From Enhydrobacter aerosaccus (GTDB lineage Bacteria > Pseudomonadota > Alphaproteobacteria > Reyranellales > Reyranellaceae), in the NCBI RefSeq assembly GCF_900167455.1, contig NZ_FUWJ01000001.1:1488001-1552000 (forward strand): a stretch of DNA of 64,000 nucleotides. The letters are read 5' to 3'. Under the pieces are notes generated by a model. It had not been told where the DNA came from. It worked only from the letters and a program-made list of their open reading frames with translations, and searched no databases. Of the stretch, positions 34,129 to 43,059 are shown piece by piece. A program made the position numbers and the translations under genes. The stretch's first letter is position 1. Every line of letters begins with the position of its first letter.

Positions 34129-35955
34129 ATGTCTGACAGCTCGGCGTCAACCGCTCCTGCCAGCGCCCCCGCGGGTCTATCCGCGGCCGAATCCGAGAAA
34201 TTGCAGGCTGCTTTGAAGGACATAGCCGAACGCAGCCAGAAGCTGCTGAAGGACTTCGTGGACCGCTACGCGGCCGAAGGCCCGCAGCCGGCCGACCCGT
34301 TACGGCTGACCCAGACTTTCATGGATTTTACAGCCAAGATGCTGGCTGATCCCAACAAGCTCGTGCAGGCCCAGATCGAGCTGTGGCAGCAGTATATGCA
34401 GCTCTGGCAGATCACCGCCCAGCGCATGATGGGCCAGCCGGTCCAGCCGATGGCCGAGCCGGCGAAAGGCGACCGGCGGTTCAACGACCCGGCCTGGAAG
34501 GACGCTGTGGTCTTCGACTACATCAAGCAGTCATACCTGCTGACGGCCCGCTGGCTTCAGGGCACGGTCAAGGAAGTTGAAGGCATCGACGAGAAGACGG
34601 CGCAGAAGGTCGATTTCTACACGCGCCAGTTCATCGACGCGATGTCGCCGAGCAATTTTGCCCTGACCAATCCCCAGGTCGTGACCGCCACGATCAACAG
34701 CAAGGGCGAGAATCTCATCAAGGGCCTGCAGAATCTGCTGACCGACCTGGAACGCGGCAAGGGCAGGCTGGCCATCCGTCAGACCGACATGAAGGCGTTC
34801 CGGGTCGGCGGGAATGTCGCCACCTCCCCCGGCAAGGTCGTCTTCCAGAACAAGCTGATGCAGCTGATCCAGTACGCACCGCGGACCGAAGAGGTCTACG
34901 CGATGCCGCTGCTGATCGTGCCGCCCTGGATCAACAAGTTCTACATCCTCGATCTCAAGCCCGAGAACTCGTTCATCAAATGGGCGACTGAGCACGGCTA
35001 CACGGTGTTCGTCATTTCCTGGGTCAATCCCGACGAGGAGCTGAGCAAGCTCGGCTTCGAGGATTACATGAAGCTCGGGCCGCTCGCCGCCCTCGAGGCG
35101 ATCGAGAAGGCCACCGGCGAGCGCCAGGTCTCGGCGATCGGCTATTGCATCGGCGGCACCCTGATGGCCGCCACGCTGGCCTATATGGCGGCGCGCGGCG
35201 ACAACCGCATCGCTGCCTGCACCTTCTTCACCGCGCAAGTCGATTTCACGGAGCCCGGCGAGCTCGGCGTCTTCATCGACGAGGATCAGCTCGCCGGCGT
35301 CGAGGAGATCATGGGCAAGAAGGGCTATCTCGACGGCACCGAGATGGCGACAACCTTCAACATGTTGCGCGCCAACGATCTCATCTGGTCGTTCGTCGTG
35401 AACAACTATCTGATGGGCAAGGATCCCTTCCCGTTCGATCTGCTGTTCTGGAACACCGACGCCACGCGCATGCCGGCGGCGGTGCACAGCTACTACCTGC
35501 GCAACATGTATCAGAACAACCTGCTGGCGAAGCCCGGAGGCCTGATCATCGACAACGTGCCGATCGACCTGCGCAAGGTCTCGATCCCGATCTACCTCCA
35601 GGCCGGCAAGGAGGACCATATCGCGCCAGCCAAGTCGGTCTACAAGGCAACCCAGCTCTATTCCGGTCCGGTGCGCTTCATGCTGGCTGGCTCGGGTCAT
35701 ATTGCGGGCGTCGTGAACCCGCCGCACGCCAAGAAGTACCAGCACTGGCTGAACGAGACCGCGAAGAACCCTCCGACCCTCGAGGAATGGCGGGCCGGCG
35801 CGACGGAATATCCAGGCTCGTGGTGGAACGACTGGGACAAGTGGCTGTCGGAGAAGTCCGGCGCCAAGGTGCCCGCTCGAATTCCCGGCGCCGGCGGCCT
35901 GCCCGCGATCGAGGATGCGCCGGGTTCCTATGTGAAGGTGCGTCTGATCGACTGA
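34129..35955 (+). CDS. phaC: Class I poly(R)-hydroxyalkanoic acid synthase
   Basis: A 608-residue enzyme that polymerises (R)-3-hydroxyacyl-CoA into PHA storage granules. The PhaC N-terminal domain (about 100-270) contains FNDPAWKDAVVFDYIKQSYL; the alpha/beta hydrolase core has the lipase-like box GYCIGG with catalytic Cys340, Asp496 (GKEDHI) and His524 (GSGHIAG). Length and motifs point to class I (short-chain monomers, no PhaE subunit). ATG 34129 has GAGG upstream; the extension to 33931 has no ribosome binding site. No phaA, phaB or phasin gene is adjacent, although the family is commonly clustered with them. Confidence 0.97.
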   Translation: MSDSSASTAPASAPAGLSAAESEKLQAALKDIAERSQKLLKDFVDRYAAEGPQPADPLRLTQTFMDFTAKMLADPNKLVQAQIELWQQYMQLWQITAQRMMGQPVQPMAEPAKGDRRFNDPAWKDAVVFDYIKQSYLLTARWLQGTVKEVEGIDEKTAQKVDFYTRQFIDAMSPSNFALTNPQVVTATINSKGENLIKGLQNLLTDLERGKGRLAIRQTDMKAFRVGGNVATSPGKVVFQNKLMQLIQYAPRTEEVYAMPLLIVPPWINKFYILDLKPENSFIKWATEHGYTVFVISWVNPDEELSKLGFEDYMKLGPLAALEAIEKATGERQVSAIGYCIGGTLMAATLAYMAARGDNRIAACTFFTAQVDFTEPGELGVFIDEDQLAGVEEIMGKKGYLDGTEMATTFNMLRANDLIWSFVVNNYLMGKDPFPFDLLFWNTDATRMPAAVHSYYLRNMYQNNLLAKPGGLIIDNVPIDLRKVSIPIYLQAGKEDHIAPAKSVYKATQLYSGPVRFMLAGSGHIAGVVNPPHAKKYQHWLNETAKNPPTLEEWRAGATEYPGSWWNDWDKWLSEKSGAKVPARIPGAGGLPAIEDAPGSYVKVRLID

Positions 35956-35979
35956 GCGGCCTCGCGTGACACCGCCCTG

Positions 35980-36342
35980 CTATGGGCCGCGATAGGTCAC
36001 CGACTCGTCGTTGCTGTCGCGATAGACGGTGACCTTCACCAGGCCCTTTGTCGCCGGGGCGAGTCGGCGCCAGATCCAGGCGGCAAGATTTTCCATCGTC
36101 GCCGGTCCGAGATCGGGAACATCGTCCAGCATGTGATGGTCGAGGCCGTCCCGGGCCTGGGCAAGCGTGCGTTCGAGCAACCCGAAATCGACCACCATGC
36201 CGGTCTCGGGATCCGGTTCGCCGCGCAGCGTCACTTCCGCCCGGTACGAATGGCCGTGAATGCGCTTGCTCGACTCGGCGTCGATGCTGCGCTTGAGCGT
36301 GTGCGCAGCGTCGAAACGGAAGGACTTGGTGAGTTCCCACAT
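35980..36342 (-). CDS. queD: 6-carboxytetrahydropterin synthase-like protein (QueD)
   Basis: A 120-residue member of the PTPS/QueD family, which turns dihydroneopterin triphosphate into 6-carboxy-tetrahydropterin in queuosine synthesis. Zinc ligands H14 (FDAAHTL), H29 and H31 (HGHSY) and the LDHHMLDD segment are present. The Cys that initiates catalysis in E. coli QueD (four residues before HGH) is Ser25 here, and the C-terminal ET motif is replaced by YRDSNDE. It starts one base after the queE stop, so it is translated with queE. Either a variant QueD or a repurposed homologue. Confidence 0.88.
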   Translation of the reverse strand: MWELTKSFRFDAAHTLKRSIDAESSKRIHGHSYRAEVTLRGEPDPETGMVVDFGLLERTLAQARDGLDHHMLDDVPDLGPATMENLAAWIWRRLAPATKGLVKVTVYRDSNDESVTYRGP

Positions 36343-36343
36343 G

Positions 36344-36976
36344 TCAACGAATGCCAAGATGCTTGTGCGTCTGCGTGCTGAGCTGCCATTGCGGATGGGC
36401 AAGGCAATAGGCGATGGCCCGAGCGGTGTTCGCCGCCACCTCCGGACCATCCATCGGCTGCAGGGAGAAGCGACGGAAGTCGAGGCTGGCGAAGGTTTCA
36501 GGCCCGAGGTGCGCCTGCGGATAGACGAGCTTCAGTTCGTGTCCGCTCGTCACCTTCAGCGCCTCCGTGGTCTTGGGGCTGACACAGACCCAATCGATAC
36601 CGTCCGGCGGTTCCACCGTCCCATTGGTCTCGACGGCGATCTCGAATCCGCGCGCATGGAGTGCTTCGATCAGCGGCGCGTCGACCTGGAGCAGCGGCTC
36701 GCCGCCAGTCAGGACCACGAACCGATGCGGCCGTTCCCCACCCCAGGCCTGCTCGATCGCATCGGCCAGGGCATCGGCCGTGGCGTAGCGGCCGCCCAGC
36801 GTGCCGTCCATGCCGACGAAATCCGTGTCGCAGAACCGGCACTGGGCTTCGGCACGATCTTCCTCGCGGCCAGACCACAGGTTGCAGCCGGAAAAGCGGC
36901 AGAACACCGCCGCCCGGCCAGCCTGGGCGCCCTCGCCCTGCAGCGTCTTGAAGATCTCCTTGATCGCGTAACTCAT
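36344..36976 (-). CDS. queE: 7-carboxy-7-deazaguanine synthase (radical SAM)
   Basis: A 210-residue radical-SAM enzyme that contracts 6-carboxytetrahydropterin to CDG in the queuosine pathway. The [4Fe-4S] cysteines have the QueE-specific spacing C31-x14-C46-x2-C49 (CNLWSG ... CRFCDTDF). The VLTGGEPLLQ motif follows near residue 88-97, then VETNGT. The downstream queD overlaps functionally and is one base away. No queC, queF or tgt gene is in the window. The gene starts 16 bases behind the gamma carbonic anhydrase gene on the same strand. Confidence 0.96.
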   Translation of the reverse strand: MSYAIKEIFKTLQGEGAQAGRAAVFCRFSGCNLWSGREEDRAEAQCRFCDTDFVGMDGTLGGRYATADALADAIEQAWGGERPHRFVVLTGGEPLLQVDAPLIEALHARGFEIAVETNGTVEPPDGIDWVCVSPKTTEALKVTSGHELKLVYPQAHLGPETFASLDFRRFSLQPMDGPEVAANTARAIAYCLAHPQWQLSTQTHKHLGIR

Positions 36977-36991
36977 GGCTCGTCTTGGTGG

Positions 36992-37531
36992 CTACTCCGC
37001 CGCCTTCAGCTTGCCGCCGTCACGATAGGCGTTGGCCAACGTCACATAGTGCGCGGCAGCGCGTTTGAAACCTTCGATGTCCTGTTCCGTGAGATCGCGC
37101 ATTTTCACCGCCGGGTTGCCGGCCCACAACTCGCCCCTGCGCACGACCTTGCGCGGCGGAACGACCGCACCGGCGGCCACCATGGCGCCCGATTCCACCA
37201 CCGCATTGTCCAGAACCGTGGAATGCATGCCGATGAAGGCGTCGTCCTGCACCTCGCAGGCATGCAGCAGGGCCAGATGCCCGACCGTGACATTCCGGCC
37301 GACCACGGTACCGCGACCGCGAGCCGTGACATGGATGACCGTGCCATCTTGGATGTTGGAGTTGTCGCCGATCTTGATGCCCGGACCATCTCCCCGCAGC
37401 ACGGCACCGAACCAGATGCCGCAATGCGCGCCGATCTCGACCTCGCCGATCAGGGTCGCATTGGGTGCGATGAAGGCGGTGCTGTCGATCTTGGGAACGA
37501 AGCCGTTGAACGGAACGATGAGGCCCGACAT
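36992..37531 (-). CDS. Gamma-class carbonic anhydrase family protein
   Basis: A 179-residue left-handed beta-helix protein built of hexapeptide turns (SAFIAPNATLIGEV, DNSNIQDGTVIHVT). The three zinc histidines expected for gamma carbonic anhydrases are at H67 (VIHVT), H85 and H90 (GHLALLHAC). The YrdA/CaiE-like subgroup has weak or no hydratase activity in some cases, so enzymatic function is not certain. It lies between the rpsI terminator and queE, on the minus strand, probably starting the queE-queD transcript. Confidence 0.93.
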   Translation of the reverse strand: MSGLIVPFNGFVPKIDSTAFIAPNATLIGEVEIGAHCGIWFGAVLRGDGPGIKIGDNSNIQDGTVIHVTARGRGTVVGRNVTVGHLALLHACEVQDDAFIGMHSTVLDNAVVESGAMVAAGAVVPPRKVVRRGELWAGNPAVKMRDLTEQDIEGFKRAAAHYVTLANAYRDGGKLKAAE

Positions 37532-37545
37532 GTCCTTTCCTCCAC

Positions 37546-37576
37546 AAAAACGAAGGGCGCCGCTGGGGCGCCCTTC
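37546..37576 (-). terminator. Rho-independent terminator of rplM-rpsI
   Basis: On the minus strand a 10-bp stem GAAGGGCGCC / GGCGCCCTTC with a five-base loop is followed by GTTTTTG. It sits 31 bases after the rpsI stop and before the gamma carbonic anhydrase start. Confidence 0.85.
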
Positions 37577-37606
37577 GACCAGAGACGATCGTTCTCCGGG
37601 CGCCGT

Positions 37607-38083
37607 TTAGCGCTTCGAGAACTGGAAGCGGCGACGCGCACCGGCGCGGCCGTACTTCTTACGCTCGACCACGCGGCTGTCGCGGGTCAGGAAGCCGCTG
37701 GTCTTCATGGCGCCACGCAGCCCGGGTTCGAACTTGGCGAGCGCCTGCGCAATGCCATGGCGAACCGCACCGGCCTGGCCGGACAGACCGCCGCCGGAAA
37801 CGGTGGCGACGACATCGAACTGGCCGCCGCGCTGTGAGACGTCGAACGGCTGCTGGATGACCATCTGCTGCGTCGGACGCGCGAAGTAGACCTTCTGGTC
37901 GCGGCCGTTGATGGTGATCTTCCCGGTGCCGGGCTTCACCCACACGCGAGCGACGGCGTTCTTGCGGCGGCCGGTGGCGTAGGCGCGGCCCTGGGCATCG
38001 ACCTCCTTCTCACGCGGCATGGCGGAAGCGGCCGTGACCGGCGCCTTCTTCAACTCGGCAAAGGACGAAAGTTCGGTAGCCAT
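37607..38083 (-). CDS. rpsI: 30S ribosomal protein S9
   Basis: A 158-residue protein. The conserved core is present: [18 protein letters not shown], a [19 protein letters not shown] stretch and the basic C-terminal tail [14 protein letters not shown] that reaches the P-site tRNA. A 25- to 30-residue N-terminal extension is usual in alphaproteobacteria. It starts two bases after the rplM stop and ends at a clear terminator. Confidence 0.99.
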   Translation of the reverse strand: MATELSSFAELKKAPVTAASAMPREKEVDAQGRAYATGRRKNAVARVWVKPGTGKITINGRDQKVYFARPTQQMVIQQPFDVSQRGGQFDVVATVSGGGLSGQAGAVRHGIAQALAKFEPGLRGAMKTSGFLTRDSRVVERKKYGRAGARRRFQFSKR

Positions 38084-38085
38084 GG

Positions 38086-38565
38086 TCAGCCGATCCTCGA
38101 GTTCTTACGGTTCAGCGCGGCGACGTCCAGCTTCTCGGGCTGCTGTGCCTCGTGCTCGTGCTTGGGGCCCTTGTAGACGCGCAGGTTCTTCATCTGCGCA
38201 CGGCCGAGCGGACCACGGGTGATCATGCGCTCGACGGCCTTGACGATGACGCGCTCGGGGAAGCGACCTTCGAGGCGCTTGCCCAGGGTCTCGCCCTTGA
38301 TGCCGCCCGGATGGCCGGTGTGATAGTAGAAGTACTCCTTCTCGGCCTTGCGACCGGTGAGGCGCACCTTCTCGGCATTGACGACGATGATGTTGTCGCC
38401 GCAATCGATGTGCGGCGTGAAGGTCGGCTTGTGCTTGCCGCGCAGGCGCATGGCGATGATCGAGGCGAGCCGGCCCAGGACCAGCCCATCGGCGTCGATC
38501 AGCACCCACTTCTTCTGCACGTCGGCAGTCTTGAGACTGGCGGTTCGGTTGCTAAGGGTGTGCAT
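38086..38565 (-). CDS. rplM: 50S ribosomal protein L13
   Basis: A 159-residue ribosomal protein with the usual motifs: [45 protein letters not shown] and the [22 protein letters not shown] block. ATG 38565 gives the family length and is preceded by GGAAGAAAG; longer frames to 38646 are not supported. First gene of the rplM-rpsI operon. Confidence 0.99.
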   Translation of the reverse strand: MHTLSNRTASLKTADVQKKWVLIDADGLVLGRLASIIAMRLRGKHKPTFTPHIDCGDNIIVVNAEKVRLTGRKAEKEYFYYHTGHPGGIKGETLGKRLEGRFPERVIVKAVERMITRGPLGRAQMKNLRVYKGPKHEHEAQQPEKLDVAALNRKNSRIG

Positions 38566-38713
38566 GGTTCTTTCTTCCGTGAGGCGGCGCTTATGATGGC
38601 TTGGCTGGCCTTTGTCAAACCGAGACATAATCATCCATAAAATCAATGGTTTAATGTCGCGGTGCTATATTACCGCAGATCAACCGATTGAATCTTCGAC
38701 GAAAATCTCGGCC

Positions 38714-39130
38714 TCAACGAAGCGGAATCGAATAAGTCACCGTCGCGTGCGCCACGGGCTCGCTTTTGCCGGCACTCCAGATGGTGAAATCGCCGACGGC
38801 CAGCGATTTGCCGAGCTTCATCAGGCGTCCTTCGCCGATCAGATCGGCCGGCTCGGGCTTGCGCATGAAGTTGATGTTGAGGTTCGTGGTGACCGCGAGG
38901 GCCACCGGTCCGAGCTGCGCCAGGATCAGTAGATAGAAGCCGCAATCCACGAGCCACATCAGCGTTGGCCCCGATATCGTGCCACCCGGACGCAAATGGC
39001 GATCGTGTATCGGCAGGCGCAGGCGGATCGTCTTGTCGTCGAGATGCTCGATCGCCAGGCCGAGATGCCCGGCCTGCGGAAAATGCTCGTCCAGGAAGGT
39101 GAGCAGTTCGGCTGGTGTCATCACCGGCAT
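38714..39130 (-). CDS. PaaI-family hotdog thioesterase
   Basis: A 138-residue single hotdog-fold protein. The helix region HLRPGGTISGPTLMWLVDCG corresponds to the PaaI active segment (usually HGG; here SGP), followed by AVTTNLNINFMRKPEPADL and GRLMKLGKSLAVGDFTIWS. It should hydrolyse a small acyl- or aryl-CoA. Divergent from the crotonase gene with 33 bases between starts, so the two may share regulation. Confidence 0.87.
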   Translation of the reverse strand: MPVMTPAELLTFLDEHFPQAGHLGLAIEHLDDKTIRLRLPIHDRHLRPGGTISGPTLMWLVDCGFYLLILAQLGPVALAVTTNLNINFMRKPEPADLIGEGRLMKLGKSLAVGDFTIWSAGKSEPVAHATVTYSIPLR

Positions 39131-39163
39131 GGCGCTCCGCCTCTCAGACCGTAGAATATCCTC

Positions 39164-39958
39164 ATGTCCGCTGCCCCCAACGAGCCCGTCCTGCTACGCC
39201 GCGACGAAGGCCGCGTCGCCATCCTCACCCTCAATCGTCCGCGCGCCATGAATGCGCTCTCCGGCGAGCTTATAGACGCGCTGCAGGCGGAATTCGACCG
39301 GCTGGCCGCGGATCGGGAGATCCGCTGCGTGGTGATCGAAGCGCAGGGTCGCGCCTTCTCGACCGGCCACGATCTCCGCGAGGTGGCGTCGCGCAAGGAC
39401 TACGCCTTTCATCACGACCTGCTGACGCGCTGCTCGGCGATGATGCTGTCGATCCAGCGCTTGCCGCAGCCGGTCATTGCCAAGGTCCAGGCGATCGCGA
39501 CTGCGGCGGGCTGCCAGCTCGTTGCTGCCTGCGACCTTGCCGTGGCGTCGACCGTGGCGACCTTCGCCACATCGGGGATCACCAACGGTCTGTTTTGCGG
39601 AACGCCCTCGGTTCCGGTCGGCCGCAATGTCGGAAAGAAGCGCGCCCTCGACATGCTCTTCACCGGTCAGTTCATCGATGCGGAGGCCGCGCTGCGGGAC
39701 GGACTGGTGAGCCGTGTCGTCGCCCCCGACCAGCTCGACCGCGAAACGATGGCCCTGGCCAACCAGATCGCGGCCCAGCCGCCGCGACAGATCGCCTCCG
39801 GCAAGGCGATGTTCCATCGCCACATGGAGATGACGATCGACCAGGCCTATGCGCTCGCCACGGACTTCATGGCCGGCGCCCTGCAGAGTGAGGATGCCCA
39901 GGCCGGCATCGATGCCTTCGTGAACAAGAAACCGAAGCCGGAATGGAAGGGAAAATAG
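39164..39958 (+). CDS. Enoyl-CoA hydratase/isomerase (crotonase) homologue lacking catalytic Glu
   Basis: A 264-residue crotonase-fold protein. The CoA-binding and oxyanion features are present (AILTLNRPRAMNALSGEL, FSTGHDLREV, ATAAGCQLVAACDLAVAS), but the two Glu that act in rat mitochondrial hydratase are replaced: Gln118 (GCQLVA) and Gly138 (TSGI). This pattern is found in ECHDC3-like proteins, whose activity is not that of a true hydratase. It may instead isomerise, hydrolyse or bind an acyl-CoA. Divergent from a PaaI-like thioesterase; convergent with the amidinotransferase. Confidence 0.9.
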   Translation: MSAAPNEPVLLRRDEGRVAILTLNRPRAMNALSGELIDALQAEFDRLAADREIRCVVIEAQGRAFSTGHDLREVASRKDYAFHHDLLTRCSAMMLSIQRLPQPVIAKVQAIATAAGCQLVAACDLAVASTVATFATSGITNGLFCGTPSVPVGRNVGKKRALDMLFTGQFIDAEAALRDGLVSRVVAPDQLDRETMALANQIAAQPPRQIASGKAMFHRHMEMTIDQAYALATDFMAGALQSEDAQAGIDAFVNKKPKPEWKGK

Positions 39959-39983
39959 ACGCCGCGCCGGAAAGGCCCCTCGC

Positions 39984-40946
39984 CTACGCGAGAACGCTCT
40001 CGCGCCACAGCGGATGATGCGCACACCGCATGCCGCCACCGACACGGACCGGGCCATCGAACGGCAGCGGGACGACGTCCACCCGCCGCTTGCGTAGTTC
40101 CTCGATCACACGCTTGTTGTCGGCGTCGACGATCATGCGGCCTTCTTCCAGGATCAGGCCGTTGATGGCCAGCCGTGTGGCCTCCTCCACCGATACGGTG
40201 ATCGCGTCCCAGCTCCGCAGCGACATCGGCAGGCCGTCGATGAGCTTGTCGGGGCAGTAGACCACGAGGCCTGGCTTCACCAGCGCCAAGGCGCAATCGA
40301 GATGCAGGACGTTCGATTTCAGGGCCACGGGAATTACCCTGTAAGACGGCCCGAGAAGCGCCTGCAGCCAGTCGATTCCCGCCATGTCGGAAGCGCAACC
40401 CGACATGCCCACATAGACTTCGTAGCCGTTCAGCAGTGTGTCGCCGCCTTCGAGGAACGGCCCGTCGACGCCTTCGAGCCATCCCAGCGGCACGCTCGAC
40501 CACCGGGCGCCGTGCTTCTGTACCGCCTGCTGGATGATCGCGCGCAGCCCGAAGCGTTCGCGTTGGCGGCAGATGATGCGCAGCGAGCTCTCGATCACAT
40601 GCTCGCCGACGACGATCATGGGGTCGCGCGGAAAGAGCTGGGTTCCATCGCCATGGGCCGCGAGGAACGTGCGCTCAAGCCCGGCCAGCCGGTCGGGCCG
40701 GTGCACGACCACGCCCTGGCGCGCCACGAATTCGGCCAGGGCATCGACCTGCTGTTCGATGCGCCGCGCCCACTCGGGCTCGACCTCGATCAAGGGGCGC
40801 CCGACATGCTTGCGGCTGAACTCGGCTTCGGCGGGAGTCTGCCAGCGCATCGATTTCTCGTGGAACACCACGAAGTCCTCGGCCGGTGAAATGCCGATCA
40901 CCACCTCGCGCAACCTGCCCCATTCGTGATGGACGCCGAAGCCCAT
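39984..40946 (-). CDS. Amidinotransferase-family protein (guanidino-modifying enzyme fold)
   Basis: A 320-residue pentein-fold protein. The segments FPRDPMIVVGEHVIES, FLEGGDTLLNG, VLHLDCALAL and the C-terminal GGGMRCAHHPL provide the expected Asp/Glu, His and nucleophilic Cys308, as in arginine:glycine and inosamine-phosphate amidinotransferases (AGAT, StrB1) and related arginine deiminases. ATG 40946 is preceded by GGGAGGGA. The larger frame starting near 41897 is not coding upstream of this. No partner pathway genes are visible, so substrate and direction (transferase or hydrolase) are open. Confidence 0.88.
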   Translation of the reverse strand: MGFGVHHEWGRLREVVIGISPAEDFVVFHEKSMRWQTPAEAEFSRKHVGRPLIEVEPEWARRIEQQVDALAEFVARQGVVVHRPDRLAGLERTFLAAHGDGTQLFPRDPMIVVGEHVIESSLRIICRQRERFGLRAIIQQAVQKHGARWSSVPLGWLEGVDGPFLEGGDTLLNGYEVYVGMSGCASDMAGIDWLQALLGPSYRVIPVALKSNVLHLDCALALVKPGLVVYCPDKLIDGLPMSLRSWDAITVSVEEATRLAINGLILEEGRMIVDADNKRVIEELRKRRVDVVPLPFDGPVRVGGGMRCAHHPLWRESVLA

Positions 40947-41159
40947 GTTCCCTCCCCGGTTCCGAACCGCGTCCGGGTTTAGACCATTCTCCGCCCGCGC
41001 AGTGGCCAAATTCGATTTCCGGCCCGCAGAGCGCGGAGGCCTTATCCTCTGCGCTTGCCGGAGATCAGTGTGCAGAAGACCGCTGCTTCCCTGTTGCGCT
41101 GCACAAGCCATTCCCTGAACGCACGCCTCATGGCCTGCACGTTGCTTTACAGCAGGGAC

Positions 41160-42374
41160 ATGACGAGTAGCGTACCCGACAATAATCCTTCCGCCCGCCA
41201 CGCCCCCCTCTGGCTCCTGGCCCTCATCACCTTCAGCGGCACCTTGGCCATGCACATCTTCGTGCCGGCCTTGCCCGACGCGGCGCGCGATCTCGGCGCC
41301 AGCGTCGGCGCCATGCAGCTCACCATGAGCGTCTACATCCTCGGTCTCGCGGCGGGACAGCTGGTCTATGGACCGATCTCCGATCATTTCGGCCGCCGTC
41401 CTGTGCTGATGGTCGGCCTCGTCATCTATGCCTGCACTGGATTGTGGGCGGCCTTTGCGCCGAATGTGAACACGCTGATCGTGTTGCGTCTCCTGCAGGC
41501 GCTGGGCGGATGCTCCGGCATGGTGATCGGACGCGCCATGGTGCGCGACACAGCGGTGGACAAGGATGCCGGTCGCCGGTTGGCATTGATGAATCTCATG
41601 GTCGTCATCGGACCGGGGATTGCACCGCTGATCGGCAGTGCCGTGACGACGACGGTCGGCTGGCGCGCCCTCTTCTTCCTTCTGTCGGGGCTCGGAGTCG
41701 TCAACTTCGCCTTCACCTGGACGCTGCTGCCGGAAACGCGGCCACGCGGGAGAACCACGCACCTTCTCGCCCTGGCCCGCGACTATGGTCGCCTGCTCAA
41801 ATCCCCGACCTTCCTGGGCTATGCGCTGGGCGGCGGATGCGCCACGACTGCGATGTACGGCTTCGTCGCCGCATCGCCCTTCATCTTCACGCATCAACTG
41901 GGGCGGCCCGACTACGAAGTCGGCATGTACCTCGCCGTACAGTTCGTCGGTATCTGGCTGGGCAGCATGACGGCCGCGCGTCTCATTTCGCGCGTTCCGA
42001 TCGATCGACTTGCGATCGGCGCCAACTTCCTGAGTGTCGTGGCAGCCGTCGGCTTCCTCGTCGCGGTGCTGTCAGGCCATCTGTCGGTCCCGCTCGTGGT
42101 CGCGCCGATGTTCCTGTTCGCTGCCGGTGCCGGCATCGCCTCACCAGCGGCCATGACCCAGGCCATCAGCGTCAATCCCAAGGTCGTCGGGTCGGCGTCG
42201 GGGTTGTATGGCTTCAGCCAGATGGGCGTTGGCGCTGCCTGCTCGGCCATCACCGGACTGGGATCCAATCCGGCGCTCTCGGCAGCCCTCGTCCTGGTTG
42301 CAGCGGGTGTGATTGCCCAAGCATCGTTCTGGATCGCCGTGCGCTCCAAGCGGCGCGCCATCGCGGAGAGCTGA
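41160..42374 (+). CDS. MFS multidrug efflux transporter, Bcr/CflA family
   Basis: A 404-residue twelve-helix drug:H+ antiporter. The first helix and loop (LITFSGTLAMHIFVPALPDAARDLG), the signature GQLVYGPISDHFGRRPVL between helices 2 and 3, and the antiporter motif C region near GPGIAPLIGSAV are typical of Bcr/CflA. ATG 41160 matches family length and has CAGGGA upstream; the frame to 41055 is not needed. Its TGA stop abuts the stop of the convergent thioesterase gene, forming TGATCA. Confidence 0.92.
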   Translation: MTSSVPDNNPSARHAPLWLLALITFSGTLAMHIFVPALPDAARDLGASVGAMQLTMSVYILGLAAGQLVYGPISDHFGRRPVLMVGLVIYACTGLWAAFAPNVNTLIVLRLLQALGGCSGMVIGRAMVRDTAVDKDAGRRLALMNLMVVIGPGIAPLIGSAVTTTVGWRALFFLLSGLGVVNFAFTWTLLPETRPRGRTTHLLALARDYGRLLKSPTFLGYALGGGCATTAMYGFVAASPFIFTHQLGRPDYEVGMYLAVQFVGIWLGSMTAARLISRVPIDRLAIGANFLSVVAAVGFLVAVLSGHLSVPLVVAPMFLFAAGAGIASPAAMTQAISVNPKVVGSASGLYGFSQMGVGAACSAITGLGSNPALSAALVLVAAGVIAQASFWIAVRSKRRAIAES

Positions 42375-42857
42375 TCAGGAGTCGAAGATCAGGCACGTCG
42401 TCGTGCCGTGCGCCAGCAATCGGCCCTGGAGATCGGTCACGCGACCTTGAGCGGTGCCGATGCGACGTCCTCGGTTCAAGACGATGCCTTCAGCCTTGAT
42501 ACGGCCGGTCTCGACCGTGATCGGCCGGACCAGCGAAATCTTGAACTCGAGCGTCGTCTGGCTGCTGCCTTTGTCGAGGGTCGACCAGATCGCCAACCCC
42601 ATGCAGCTATCGAGCAGCGTGGCCGACAGGCCACCATGCACTGTGCCGGCCGGATTGAGATGGGTGTCGTCAGGGCGGCCGGTGATCACGACCCGACCCG
42701 CTGCGGCTTCGGTAACGTCGTAATTCAAGATCTTGGCAATCGTATTCAGCGGCACCCTACCCTCGACCAGGCCCTGGACGAATTCCAGGCCGGTCATTTC
42801 CCGCCTCTTCTCGGCGGGCAGGGTCCCATAAGTCTTGCTGGCCATCGCTCCCGACAT
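42375..42857 (-). CDS. PaaI-family thioesterase
   Basis: A 160-residue hotdog protein with the canonical PaaI helix motif NPAGTVHGGLSATLLDSCMG, in which the HGG and following Asp form the acyl-CoA site, then TLEFKISLVRPITVETG and GRRIGTAQGRVTDLQGRLLAHGT. Probably removes CoA from a hydroxyphenylacetyl-like or medium-chain ester. It stands alone on its strand, with the stop codon directly against that of the Bcr/CflA gene. Confidence 0.92.
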   Translation of the reverse strand: MSGAMASKTYGTLPAEKRREMTGLEFVQGLVEGRVPLNTIAKILNYDVTEAAAGRVVITGRPDDTHLNPAGTVHGGLSATLLDSCMGLAIWSTLDKGSSQTTLEFKISLVRPITVETGRIKAEGIVLNRGRRIGTAQGRVTDLQGRLLAHGTTTCLIFDS

Positions 42858-43059
42858 CGCAGCCTCCTCGCTGTACGCAAGGCAAGTTAAGGAGCGACAC
42901 TCCTCTGGTCTGGCTGGATTCGGACCCGATCAGACGGGCCGCAGCCATCGTCTGATGATTTCCCAGATCTTGCGGGCATCTCTGGTATCGCCGGTTCGAA
43001 AGCATGCTTCCGCCCTGAGAGCATCTCTTGGTGCGTTTGCACGCTCCCAAGGACCCGGG

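Noticed and set aside
40947..41897. N-terminal extension of the amidinotransferase frame, about 317 codons
   Set aside because: The added part is antisense to the Bcr/CflA transporter and looks like low-quality shadow sequence; ATG 40946 has a strong ribosome site.
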